From contig NZ_JBEFLP010000001.1 of the NCBI RefSeq assembly GCF_040149665.1, forward strand, positions 186,001 through 250,000: 64,000 bases of DNA, written 5' to 3'. The position numbers and the translations under genes are program-made. The DNA comes from Sulfitobacter sp. HNIBRBA3233 (GTDB taxonomy: Bacteria; Pseudomonadota; Alphaproteobacteria; Rhodobacterales; Rhodobacteraceae). This document shows, in pieces, positions 54,890 to 62,491 of this stretch (positions within the stretch are counted from its first letter, which is position 1; every line of letters begins with the position of its first letter). The notes beneath the pieces are model-generated. The model was not told the DNA's origin, searched no databases, and saw only the letters and a list, made by a program, of their open reading frames with translations.

Positions 54890-56082
54890 CGGGTTCCAAG
54901 ACCCATCTGCATCAACATCCGGCGCACAGGTGCCGCCGAATAGAGCGCGTTCAGCCCCGCCGCCCGCGCATCGCGCAGCACCGGCGCGGAGGCCTGGCTT
55001 GCGCGGTTCAGAAGGTCGATGCCGTTCACCCGCAGGGTGATGTCGCCGTGGCGCGCCCGGTGGTAGGCCTCCAGCATATCGGCATCGCCCAAACCTTCGC
55101 GCCGTGCCTCGGCCAGATCCAGAAGCGTGGCGATGTCGGCCAGGGACATGTTCAGCCCCTGCGCCCCGATGGGCGGCAGGACATGCGCGGCCTCGGCGAT
55201 CAGCGCGACGCGTTCGCCCGCAATCCGTTCGGCGTGTTGCGTGATGATCGGCCAGATCTGGCGCGCCGAAACCAGCGTCAGCGGACCGAAGTGAAAACAC
55301 GACCGCCGGGATGCGGCCTCTTCGAAGGCGGGAACATCCAGCTCCATCCGCGCCTCGGCCTGCGCGCCATCGTCCATCCAGACGACCGCCGAACAGGGCA
55401 GCCCGTCGCGGTCGGGCAGCGGAACGAGCGTAAAAGGCCCGCCGGTGCGGTGGACTTCGGTCGACACATTCTCGTGCGGGATCGGGTGGGTAACGGCGAA
55501 AACAACCGCTTTCTGCCCGTAGCGCCGCGATTTGACCGCAATGCCCGCCGCCTGACGCACCGGCGAATTCCGCCCGTCCGCGGCGATCACCAGCGGTGCG
55601 CTGACGCGGGTGCCATCGCTCAGCGTGACCTTGGCGCCGGTGGTGCGGGTGAAGACCGATTTCGTCCCGACACCGGGTCGGAAATCGACAGTGTCGAGCG
55701 AATCCAGCCGCGCGACCATCTCGCGACGCAGCAGCCAGTTCGGAAAATTCCAGCCGAAGGGCTGTTCGGATATATCCGCGGCGTCGAATTCCCGGATCAC
55801 CCGCGCTTCAGGCTCTTCCCCGCCCGCGTCGATGATCCGCATGATCTGCAAGGGTGCCGCATGTGGCGCGAGCGCTTCCCACAGGCCCGCACGTTCCAGC
55901 AGCGCGCGCGCCGGTTGCAGCATCGCGGTGGATCGCAGATCCGCGCCTTCTGCCGCGCCATCGGTGATCGGCGGGGCAGGGTCGACGCAGATCACCTTGA
56001 AACCCGCAGAGCCGAAAGCGGCTGCCGCTGTCAGCCCGGCAATGCCGCCGCCGGAAATCACGATATCGCAGTTCTGTGTCAT
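54886..56082 (-). CDS. UbiH/UbiF/COQ6-family FAD monooxygenase
   Basis: 398-residue FAD-dependent hydroxylase acting in ubiquinone ring hydroxylation. It has the N-terminal [25 protein letters not shown] (FAD Rossmann motif), an internal DG motif in [17 protein letters not shown], and the second FAD motif [30 protein letters not shown]. Which ring carbon it hydroxylates cannot be decided; alphaproteobacteria use UbiH-, UbiL- or UbiM-type enzymes. Its start overlaps the upstream HAD gene by 4 bases and its stop overlaps the ispG stop (TAG/CTA). Confidence 0.9.
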   Translation of the reverse strand: MTQNCDIVISGGGIAGLTAAAAFGSAGFKVICVDPAPPITDGAAEGADLRSTAMLQPARALLERAGLWEALAPHAAPLQIMRIIDAGGEEPEARVIREFDAADISEQPFGWNFPNWLLRREMVARLDSLDTVDFRPGVGTKSVFTRTTGAKVTLSDGTRVSAPLVIAADGRNSPVRQAAGIAVKSRRYGQKAVVFAVTHPIPHENVSTEVHRTGGPFTLVPLPDRDGLPCSAVVWMDDGAQAEARMELDVPAFEEAASRRSCFHFGPLTLVSARQIWPIITQHAERIAGERVALIAEAAHVLPPIGAQGLNMSLADIATLLDLAEARREGLGDADMLEAYHRARHGDITLRVNGIDLLNRASQASAPVLRDARAAGLNALYSAAPVRRMLMQMGLGTR

Positions 56083-56735
56083 GCCGTCCGTCCCAAAACC
56101 TTGTCGAGAAACAGAACTAGGTCATCGGTATGGAATTGCACATGCGGCGCGTCCGCGCGTTCGGGCGCGACGTGGACGGTGCGCATCCCCAGATCATGGG
56201 GCACCGCGAGGTTGCGCGCGTCGTCCTCGAACATCGCGGCACGGTCGGGGGCAAGGCCGTCGCGGGCGAAGACGCGGTCAAAAGCCGCGCGGTCGGGTTT
56301 GGGATGGAAATCCGCATGCTCCACGCCATAGATCGCATCAAACAGCCCCGACAGGCCACGGGCATCCAGCACACGCTCCGCGTAGGGGGCGCTGCCGTTG
56401 GTATAGACAATGCGCCGCCCGGGCAGATCGGCGATCCGCGCGGCCAGTGCCGGATCCGGTGCGAGGCTGTCGAGCGAGATATTGTGCACATCATCGAGAT
56501 AGGGCGCGGGATCAGCGCCGTGTTCGCGCATCAGCCCGGCCAATGTGGTGCCGTGGTCCTGCCAGTATTTCAGGCGCAGCCGGTCCGCTTCCGCGCGGTC
56601 TACGCGCAGGGTGCGCATGACCCAATCGGTCATCCGCACCTCGATCAGGTCGAACAGGCGCGCGGACGGCGGGTAGAGGGTGTTATCGAGGTCGAACACC
56701 CATGTCGTGACGTGTGAAAAGGCATCTTGAGGCAT
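56079..56735 (-). CDS. HAD-family pyrimidine 5'-nucleotidase-like phosphatase
   Basis: 218-residue HAD hydrolase. Motif I is FDLDNTLYPPSARLFDLIE (nucleophile Asp, in the FDLDNTLYPP form of the SDT1/PHM8-like pyrimidine 5'-nucleotidases), motif II IVYTNGSAPYAERVL (Ser/Thr and Asn), motif III the Lys in HPKPDRAAFDRV, and motif IV FEDDARNLAVPHDLGM. A role in nucleotide dephosphorylation or metabolite repair is likely. It overlaps the UbiH-like gene by 4 bases, a coupled pair, and is divergent from a GntR gene. Confidence 0.88.
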   Translation of the reverse strand: MPQDAFSHVTTWVFDLDNTLYPPSARLFDLIEVRMTDWVMRTLRVDRAEADRLRLKYWQDHGTTLAGLMREHGADPAPYLDDVHNISLDSLAPDPALAARIADLPGRRIVYTNGSAPYAERVLDARGLSGLFDAIYGVEHADFHPKPDRAAFDRVFARDGLAPDRAAMFEDDARNLAVPHDLGMRTVHVAPERADAPHVQFHTDDLVLFLDKVLGRTA

Positions 56736-56841
56736 GCATTGTCCCTATGCGCCGCGGTCGAATGACGCAAGCAAGATCAAGGCTATGCACACGCGGGGTC
56801 GGCCGTTAAAGTCCTTGGAACACAACAGGAAAGCCTTCTTT

Positions 56842-57507
56842 ATGGCCCGCAACACCGCTCCAGGCCGTCCTGGCAATACGGATGCCTATTCGATGATCCT
56901 CGAGGCGATCGACACCGGGATCTATCGGCCGGGCGACCGTCTGGTCGAAAGCGAGCTGGCCGACCGTCTTGGCGTGTCGCGCACGCCGATCCGCGAAGCG
57001 CTGCAGCGGCTCGAGACGCAGTCGCTTCTGGTGCGCGACGGGCGCAGCCTGATCGTGGCGTCGCTGGATCATAACCAGATGGCCGAACTCTATGTGGTGC
57101 GCGGAGAGCTCGAGGGGCTGGCCGCCCGGCTGGCGGCGCGCAACGCCACCGCCGAGGAAGTGCAGCTTCTGCGCGAGATGGTCGAGGCGGACAATGCGCT
57201 GATCGACCATCCGGCCGCGCTGGCCCGGGCGAACCGGCGCTTCCACCAGCAGATCCATCTGGCGTCGCACAACCGGTTTCTCGTGCAACAGCTGGATCTG
57301 GTTCACCGCTCCATGGCGCTGATGGCGACGACGTCGCTGGCGGTCAGCGGACGCGGGCAGATCGCGCAGCGCGAACATGACCGGATCGTCGCCGCAATCG
57401 AAAACCGCGACGGGGATGCCGCAGACGCGGCATTGCGCGAACATATCTCGGTCGCCTTTACGACCCGTCTGAAGCAGGAAGCCGAGCGACGCGAGGCAGA
57501 GGGATAA
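56842..57507 (+). CDS. GntR/FadR-family transcriptional regulator with FCD domain
   Basis: 221-residue regulator. The N-terminal winged HTH has ILEAIDTGIYRPGDRLVESELADRLGVSRTPIREALQRLETQSLL, the GntR signature; the all-helical FCD domain (about 90-215) has ELYVVRGELEGLAARLAARNAT, RRFHQQIHLASHNRFL and REHDRIVAAIENRDGDAADAALREHI, with the Asp/His metal-site residues of the FadR-C type. The ligand is unknown, probably a small carboxylate. The ATG at 56842 follows AGGAAAG. Its 3' end overlaps the convergent glycosyltransferase gene by 50 bases. Confidence 0.9.
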   Translation: MARNTAPGRPGNTDAYSMILEAIDTGIYRPGDRLVESELADRLGVSRTPIREALQRLETQSLLVRDGRSLIVASLDHNQMAELYVVRGELEGLAARLAARNATAEEVQLLREMVEADNALIDHPAALARANRRFHQQIHLASHNRFLVQQLDLVHRSMALMATTSLAVSGRGQIAQREHDRIVAAIENRDGDAADAALREHISVAFTTRLKQEAERREAEG

Positions 57508-59377
57508 GGGGCGTGGCCTCCGGCACGATCCCGTGCATGGTCTTGTCCCAGTAGAACGGCGCCTGCACCAGTTCCTTGAGCGCCTTGTAGGCGGACAGGG
57601 CCGCCATCGGAAAATAAAACGGCAGGGTGAGGACATAGCAAAGCAGATGCCGGTGCTGGCGCTGCGAGACCGCGATCATGGAAATTGTCAGGTTGATGAC
57701 TTCGGACACCAGAAAGCAGAAGGCCATCGACACCGCGACAGGCTGGCCCAAGGTCAGCGCAACCGGATGGTTGAAACCAAAGAGCGTGATCCAGAAGGAC
57801 CACAAGAGCGGGGCAAAGGCGAATTGCGCGAAGGTCGCCAGCAGCAGGGTCTGCACCCCCAGAAACCGCATCATGCCCAGATCCCGCAGCAGGGCCGCAG
57901 GATTGCGCATATGCACCATCCAGGTAATCAGATACCCCTTCAACCAGCGTGAGCGCTGCTTGATCCACGGCCAGGGGCGGCAGTTCGCTTCCTCGAAAGT
58001 GACGGTGGGGATCAGCCGCGTGGTGTAGCCGGCACGGGCCAGACGCACGCCCAGATCGGCGTCTTCGGTGACATTATGCGCGTCCCAGCCGCACAGCTCC
58101 TCAAGGATATGTCTGCGGAAAAACAGCGTTGTTCCGCCCAGCGGGATCACCAGCCCCAGCCGCGCCACACCGGGCAGGATCATCCGCCACCAGGTCGCGT
58201 ATTCGATGGTGAAACAGCGCGCCAGCCAGTTGCTGCGCGGATTGTAGTAATCCAGCATACCCTGAAGGCACGCCACATCGGGCGGGGCCTCGTGGAATCC
58301 TGTCACCACCTTTTCGATCTGGTCCGGCTCCGGTGCGTCCTCTGCATCCCAGACCCCGATGATCGAGCCCTGACAGAAATCCAGCGCGTAATTCAGCGCC
58401 CGCGGCTTGGTCTTGAGTGTGCCGGTGCCGGGCACTTCGATCACGCTCAGCCAATCGGGCATATTCGTGCGCGCGATGGTGTCGCGGGTGATCTCATCCT
58501 CCGCCTCCAGCACAAGCACGACTTCAAGAAGGGATTTGGGATAGGTCAGCCGCGACAGCCGCCCGATCAGCTTTTCGGCGATCTCCTTTTCTTCCAGAAG
58601 CGGCACCAGCACGGAAACGCGCGGAAGTGGAAAGGCAGGCCCTCCGTGCAGGCTAAGCGGATCGGGCCCCCGGGCGGAGGACGCGATCTGCGCGATGGCG
58701 GCGACGAGTTTCAATCCCGTGCTCATCAGCAGGGTTACGAAGGCCAGCAGCATCGCTGCGGTGATGGCCCAAAGCGGTGCCAGAAGCAGGGCCAAAACCG
58801 TCGCGGCGATGAAAAGCGCTGCGAAAGCGCGGCGGAGCAATTCATCACTGGCCCAGCTGCGGCAGCTTTGCGCGGCGGGCACACGCTGTGCCGCGCGCGT
58901 GGCCAGTTCCGGCCCGTAAAGAGCGCTGATGGATTTCCGGATGTCGCGATCATCGGCAAGGACCGGCAGCATCTTGCGGCCCTGCGCGCCAAAACACGCC
59001 CGCAGGTTGTTGAAACGCTCGGGGTGGGAGGTCGCCACCAGCAGCGTCTCACCCATTTCCATCCAGGGGACCGCGCCGTGCTGCAGACAAAGCGGACCGG
59101 ATAGCCGCGCGCAAAGCGACGGTTCGGGGGGATCGGCTGACAAGCTTGCCAGTGGCACCTCGTGCTGTTGTGACAGCAGATCGAGCAGATCGCACCGGCG
59201 CACCAGCCCTTCGGTCACCAGAATTTCGCCCAGAGGCGCATCGACGTGGCGCTGCAATTTCAATGCGTGCACCAGATCGCTTTGGGTGATTTTCCCCGCG
59301 TTCACCAGAATTCTGCCCAGCGGTAGATGCGTGGGCACATCGTCAAATTCCGTGATCCGCAGGCCAAGATCGTTCAT
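57458..59377 (-). CDS. GT2 glycosyltransferase with N-terminal MshEN (c-di-GMP-binding type) domain
   Basis: 639-residue membrane glycosyltransferase. Residues about 17-75 form two MshEN-type motifs, LGRILVNAGKITQSDLVHALKLQ and LGEILVTEGLVRRCDLLDLLSQQ, each in the LG-x2-L-x3-G ... L-x3-L-x2-Q spacing. Transmembrane helices follow (about 180-225), then a family-2 catalytic domain with D-x-D-like WDAEDAPEPD, TEDADLG and Q-x2-RW (QRSRW), then three to four C-terminal helices, as in processive enzymes such as cellulose synthases or NodC. It probably makes an exopolysaccharide in response to c-di-GMP. A CtrA-type box lies at 59429-59443. It overlaps the GntR gene convergently. Confidence 0.85.
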   Translation of the reverse strand: MNDLGLRITEFDDVPTHLPLGRILVNAGKITQSDLVHALKLQRHVDAPLGEILVTEGLVRRCDLLDLLSQQHEVPLASLSADPPEPSLCARLSGPLCLQHGAVPWMEMGETLLVATSHPERFNNLRACFGAQGRKMLPVLADDRDIRKSISALYGPELATRAAQRVPAAQSCRSWASDELLRRAFAALFIAATVLALLLAPLWAITAAMLLAFVTLLMSTGLKLVAAIAQIASSARGPDPLSLHGGPAFPLPRVSVLVPLLEEKEIAEKLIGRLSRLTYPKSLLEVVLVLEAEDEITRDTIARTNMPDWLSVIEVPGTGTLKTKPRALNYALDFCQGSIIGVWDAEDAPEPDQIEKVVTGFHEAPPDVACLQGMLDYYNPRSNWLARCFTIEYATWWRMILPGVARLGLVIPLGGTTLFFRRHILEELCGWDAHNVTEDADLGVRLARAGYTTRLIPTVTFEEANCRPWPWIKQRSRWLKGYLITWMVHMRNPAALLRDLGMMRFLGVQTLLLATFAQFAFAPLLWSFWITLFGFNHPVALTLGQPVAVSMAFCFLVSEVINLTISMIAVSQRQHRHLLCYVLTLPFYFPMAALSAYKALKELVQAPFYWDKTMHGIVPEATPLIPLPRVARLPASDGS

Positions 59378-59428
59378 GTCGATCCACCTGATCCAGAAGA
59401 GTTCCGAACCAGATGTGACAGAGGATGG

Positions 59429-59443
59429 TTAATGCCCCGTTAA
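59429..59443 (-). promoter_or_regulatory. CtrA-type box TTAA-N7-TTAA
   Basis: Perfect match to the full CtrA recognition sequence: TTAA (59429-59432), TGCCCCG, TTAA (59440-59443). It lies 52-66 bases upstream of the glycosyltransferase start (59377), where a regulator would sit. The background frequency is low in such GC-rich DNA. Confidence 0.6.
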
Positions 59444-59449
59444 TTTTCC

Positions 59450-59491
59450 ATTGAATTTCAATAGGTTGAGTTTAACCTTTTTTACTCAACC
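59450..59491. promoter_or_regulatory. Two inverted repeats between the carA stop and the CtrA-type box
   Basis: Perfect palindrome ATTGAAT-T-TCAAT form (59450-59462) and GGTTGAGT (59464-59471)/ACTCAACC (59484-59491), loop 12. The second is 10 bases after the carA stop and may serve as its 3' stem-loop, though no U-run follows on that strand. AT-rich. Confidence 0.4.
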
Positions 59492-59500
59492 CCTGCGGTC

Positions 59501-60655
59501 CTATCGGGCTGCCATGGCCTCGGCGAAACGCTCGAACAGGTAATAGCTGTCTTGCGGTCCGGGGCTGGCCTCCGGATGGTGCTGTACCGAATAGACGGGA
59601 CGCCCCGACATGCGGATACCGCAGTTCGAACCGTCAAAGAGCGACCGGTGGGTTTCAACCACACCTTTTGGCAGTGATTGCCCGTCGACGGCGAACCCGT
59701 GGTTCATCGAGGTGATCTCGACCTTGCCGGTCTCCAGATCCTTGACGGGGTGGTTGGCACCGTGATGTCCGTGGCTCATCTTGACGGTCTGGCCACCGAG
59801 CGCCAGCGCCAGCATCTGGTGCCCAAGGCAGATGCCGAATACCGGCATTTCGGTCTTGTCCAGCACGTCGCGGATCATCGGCACGGCGTAGGCGCCGGTG
59901 GCCGCCGGATCACCCGGTCCGTTCGACAGGAACAGCCCGTCGGGCCGCTGTGCCATCACGTCGTCATAGCTGGCCGAGGCGGGCAGGACGGTCACATCGC
60001 ATCCCGCGGACGCAAGGCAGCGCAGGATGTTGCGCTTCGCACCGTAATCGACGGCGACGACCTTGTATTTCGGATCGGTCTGCGGCGCGTAGCCTTCGGG
60101 CCAAGCCCACCGCATTTCGTTCCAGCGGTAGGATTGCGCACAGGTCACGTCGCGCGCCAGATCCATACCCTCAAGCCCCGCGAAGGACCGCGCGGCAGCG
60201 ACAAGCGCCCCGATGTCGAAATTCCCGTCGGGATCATGCGCAAGTGCGGCATGGGGTGCGCCTTGCTGGCGGATCGCACGGGTCAGGCGGCGGGTGTCGA
60301 TCCCGCCGATCGCGATGCGCCCGCGCGCCGCCAGCCATGCGGACAGCGGCTGCACGGTGCGCCAGTTGCTGGGATCGGTGGGCATCCATTTGACGACCAT
60401 GCCGGCGGCGACCGGATCGGCGGTTTCGTCATCCTCCGGATTGGTGCCGACGTTGCCGATATGCGGGAAGGTAAAGGTCACGATCTGCCCGGCGTAGGAG
60501 GGATCCGTCATGATCTCCTGATATCCGGTCATCGCGGTGTTGAAGCACAGTTCGGCGACGGTTTCGCCGGTGGCGCCGAACCCCTCTCCGTAAAAGACGG
60601 ATCCGTCCGCAAGGACGAGACAGGCGGTAGGCTTTGTGGGGCGGGTCTGGGCCAT
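59501..60655 (-). CDS. carA: Carbamoyl-phosphate synthase small subunit
   Basis: Glutamine amidotransferase subunit that supplies ammonia to CarB for arginine and pyrimidine synthesis. The 384-residue product starts MAQTRPTKPTACLVLADGSVFYGEGFGATG, has FNTAMTGYQEIMTDPSYAGQIV, and the class I GAT triad with the nucleophile Cys in FGICLGHQMLALALGG and His/Glu in QHHPEASPGP. I start at the ATG with complement 60653-60655; upstream of it the leader holds a GTGCCC/GGGCAC hairpin. carB is not in the window. Divergent from yqeY. Confidence 0.97.
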   Translation of the reverse strand: MAQTRPTKPTACLVLADGSVFYGEGFGATGETVAELCFNTAMTGYQEIMTDPSYAGQIVTFTFPHIGNVGTNPEDDETADPVAAGMVVKWMPTDPSNWRTVQPLSAWLAARGRIAIGGIDTRRLTRAIRQQGAPHAALAHDPDGNFDIGALVAAARSFAGLEGMDLARDVTCAQSYRWNEMRWAWPEGYAPQTDPKYKVVAVDYGAKRNILRCLASAGCDVTVLPASASYDDVMAQRPDGLFLSNGPGDPAATGAYAVPMIRDVLDKTEMPVFGICLGHQMLALALGGQTVKMSHGHHGANHPVKDLETGKVEITSMNHGFAVDGQSLPKGVVETHRSLFDGSNCGIRMSGRPVYSVQHHPEASPGPQDSYYLFERFAEAMAAR

Positions 60656-60718
60656 GGTCGTCTCCTGATGGGCAGCGGTGCCCGACGGGGCACGGGGGAG
60701 GTAGGCAAACGGGTGCAA

Positions 60719-60745
60719 ACTATAGCGGCCCGCCGAGGGGGTCAA
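60719..60745 (-). promoter_or_regulatory. Candidate carA promoter
   Basis: On the minus strand TTGACC (complement 60740-60745), 15 bases, TATAGT (complement 60719-60724). The spacer is a little short. It lies 64-90 bases before the carA ATG; the leader between contains the perfect hairpin GTGCCC (60678-60683)/GGGCAC (60688-60693). Confidence 0.55.
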
Positions 60746-60868
60746 GACAAGCGGGGAAAAGAATAAACGAAACAAATCAACTACTTGTCCGTTTTTCACC
60801 CCATTGCAACCGGCGGCTGGATTGGCTAGTGTCACGAACTCGATAAACACCCCTAGCTGAGGCTTATC

Positions 60869-61330
60869 ATGGATTTGCGTACCCGTATCAATGGCGCCCT
60901 GAAACAGGCGATGAAAGACAAGGCGTCAGAGCGTCTGTCGACACTGCGACTGGTCAACGCGGCGATCAAGGACAAGGACATCGCTGCACGGGCCGAAGGC
61001 AACGATGACGGGGTGGGTGAGGACGAAGTGCTCGCGATCCTTGGCAAGATGGCCAAGCAGCGTCAGGAATCCGCACGCGCCTACGAAGAGGGCGGCAGGC
61101 TGGACCTGGCAGAGGCGGAGCGCTCGGAAATCCAGATTATCGAAGAGTTCCTGCCACGGCAGCTGACCGAGGAAGAGGCGAAAGCCGCCGTGGATGCCGC
61201 CGTGACCGAAACCGGCGCAACCTCGATCCGCGATATGGGCAAGGTGATGGGGCAGCTGAAGGCCAAATACACGGGCCAGATGGATTTCGGCACCGTGGGC
61301 CCCATGGTCAAGGACCGTCTATCCTCCTGA
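60869..61330 (+). CDS. GatB/YqeY domain protein
   Basis: 153-residue protein related to the C-terminal tRNA-binding domain of GatB, the amidotransferase that makes Gln-tRNA and Asn-tRNA. It begins MDLRTRINGALKQAMKDKASERLSTLRLVNAAIKDKDIAARAEG, a typical YqeY start, and ends with AKYTGQMDFGTVGPMVKDRLS. Stand-alone YqeY proteins are widespread; their role is unproven, though tRNA binding is suggested. The gene is divergent from carA, an arrangement common in Rhodobacterales, and converges on a DUF2244 gene. Confidence 0.92.
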   Translation: MDLRTRINGALKQAMKDKASERLSTLRLVNAAIKDKDIAARAEGNDDGVGEDEVLAILGKMAKQRQESARAYEEGGRLDLAEAERSEIQIIEEFLPRQLTEEEAKAAVDAAVTETGATSIRDMGKVMGQLKAKYTGQMDFGTVGPMVKDRLSS

Positions 61331-61379
61331 CCTTCCGGCGGCCTGAACCGGCCGGCGCAAGGCCGTGGCGCGGACCGGC

Positions 61380-61862
61380 CTAGCGGTCCAGCGCGCGCTT
61401 GAGGTCTTCGTAAAGCGCGATCCGCTCTTCCTCGCTCAGGAATGAACCGATCTCGACTTCGCGGCCCTTGCCGCGCAGCGTCACGTAGTGCGGGACAGGG
61501 CCGTCGGCCTCGTACTTCGTGACCTTTGTCCAATACCTGTCACAGTCCCATTCCTGAACATCGCCGCGCGGATTGGTGCGGCGCAGCTGTGCCATATCCT
61601 CGGACAGCACCAGCTCTTCTTCGATCAGTCGCGACCGGTGGTTGCGCTGAAGGGCAAAATAGATACCCCAGACCGCCGCCAGCGTGAACGGCAGCATGCC
61701 CCACAGGATCGGAGATCCGAGCAGGGGAATCACCGGGATCGAGATCAATGTGAATGTCGACAGCACGAAAGCGGCCATGCCGCGCGCGGGCAGCGACTGA
61801 TGCGGCCAGAGCCGCATTGTCTGCGGCACGCTATGGGGTTGGGATGTCCATTCGTAAGGCAT
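61380..61862 (-). CDS. DUF2244 membrane protein
   Basis: 160-residue integral membrane protein. Two hydrophobic segments (about residues 28-48 and 50-70, GMAAFVLSTFTLISIPVIPLLG and LWGMLPFTLAAVWGIYFAL) form a hairpin and a C-terminal cytoplasmic domain follows (IEEELVLSEDMAQLRRTNPRGDVQEWDCDRYWTKVTKYE, YVTLRGKGREVEIGSFLSEEER). This is the DUF2244 arrangement. Function unknown. It converges on yqeY and lies in the same strand run as the ctaD cluster. Confidence 0.85.
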   Translation of the reverse strand: MPYEWTSQPHSVPQTMRLWPHQSLPARGMAAFVLSTFTLISIPVIPLLGSPILWGMLPFTLAAVWGIYFALQRNHRSRLIEEELVLSEDMAQLRRTNPRGDVQEWDCDRYWTKVTKYEADGPVPHYVTLRGKGREVEIGSFLSEEERIALYEDLKRALDR

Positions 61863-61920
61863 GACGTTGTTTTAGCGGAGGCAGCAGCGGGATCAATGCG
61901 ACAAACTGCAAGGGGGGCTC

Positions 61921-62394
61921 TCAACCGCGCAGGGGCCGCAGGATCGTCCAGAGGCTTCGCGCCAGCAGCGCAAGAACGAGGGCCAGACATGAAACCTCGG
62001 TCAGCTGTGCAACTAGGCCCGGTGCCTCTGCGGGCGCACCGGGGAAGGGGCGTTCCAGCACCGCCGCCGCAAGGGCCAGAGCCAGCGTCTGTGCGAGCAC
62101 CCTATCCACGGCGTGGGGCGCACTCGGATGCACCTGTTCCATGGCCCAATAGAGAGGTGCGGCAACCGCGAGACCCAGCATCGCGTAGCCCAGCGTGGAG
62201 AGCGTGCCGATCCCCGTAGGCGCACCGGCGAACCCGCCCGCTGTAGGGCCGGAGAACGCCGCTGCGGCAGCGCCTGCCGCCAGCGCACAGATGGACAGCA
62301 GCAGAAGCGTCAGCAGACCGGCAGGGCCGAGCCCACGGCGCGCGGCCCAGACCTGCGGCGCGAGGATCACGGCAAGGATGACAAGCTGGGGCAT
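61921..62394 (-). CDS. Hypothetical multi-pass membrane protein downstream of ctaD
   Basis: 157-residue hydrophobic protein with about four transmembrane helices (LVILAVILAPQVWAA, LLTLLLLSICALAAGAAAA, LGYAMLGLAVAAPLYWAM, LALVLALLARSLWTI). I do not recognise the family. I start at the ATG with complement 62392-62394 (MPQLVILAV). It lies just past the ctaD terminator on the same strand, so it may have its own promoter. A role with cytochrome oxidase is only suggested by position. Confidence 0.65.
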   Translation of the reverse strand: MPQLVILAVILAPQVWAARRGLGPAGLLTLLLLSICALAAGAAAAAFSGPTAGGFAGAPTGIGTLSTLGYAMLGLAVAAPLYWAMEQVHPSAPHAVDRVLAQTLALALAAAVLERPFPGAPAEAPGLVAQLTEVSCLALVLALLARSLWTILRPLRG

Positions 62395-62430
62395 CAGGCG
62401 TCTCCGGAAAGGGGAGGTCGGGGAGGGCAG

Positions 62431-62464
62431 AAAAGGAAAGGGCCCCAACCGCCGTTGGAGCCCT
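62431..62464 (-). terminator. Intrinsic terminator after ctaD
   Basis: On the minus strand AGGGCTCCAAC / GTTGGGGCCCT (11 pairs with one T-G; complement 62439-62464, loop GGCG) followed by TTCCTTTT. Confidence 0.85.
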
Positions 62465-62491
62465 CGAGAGTTCAGACTGCTGGCCGGGGGT

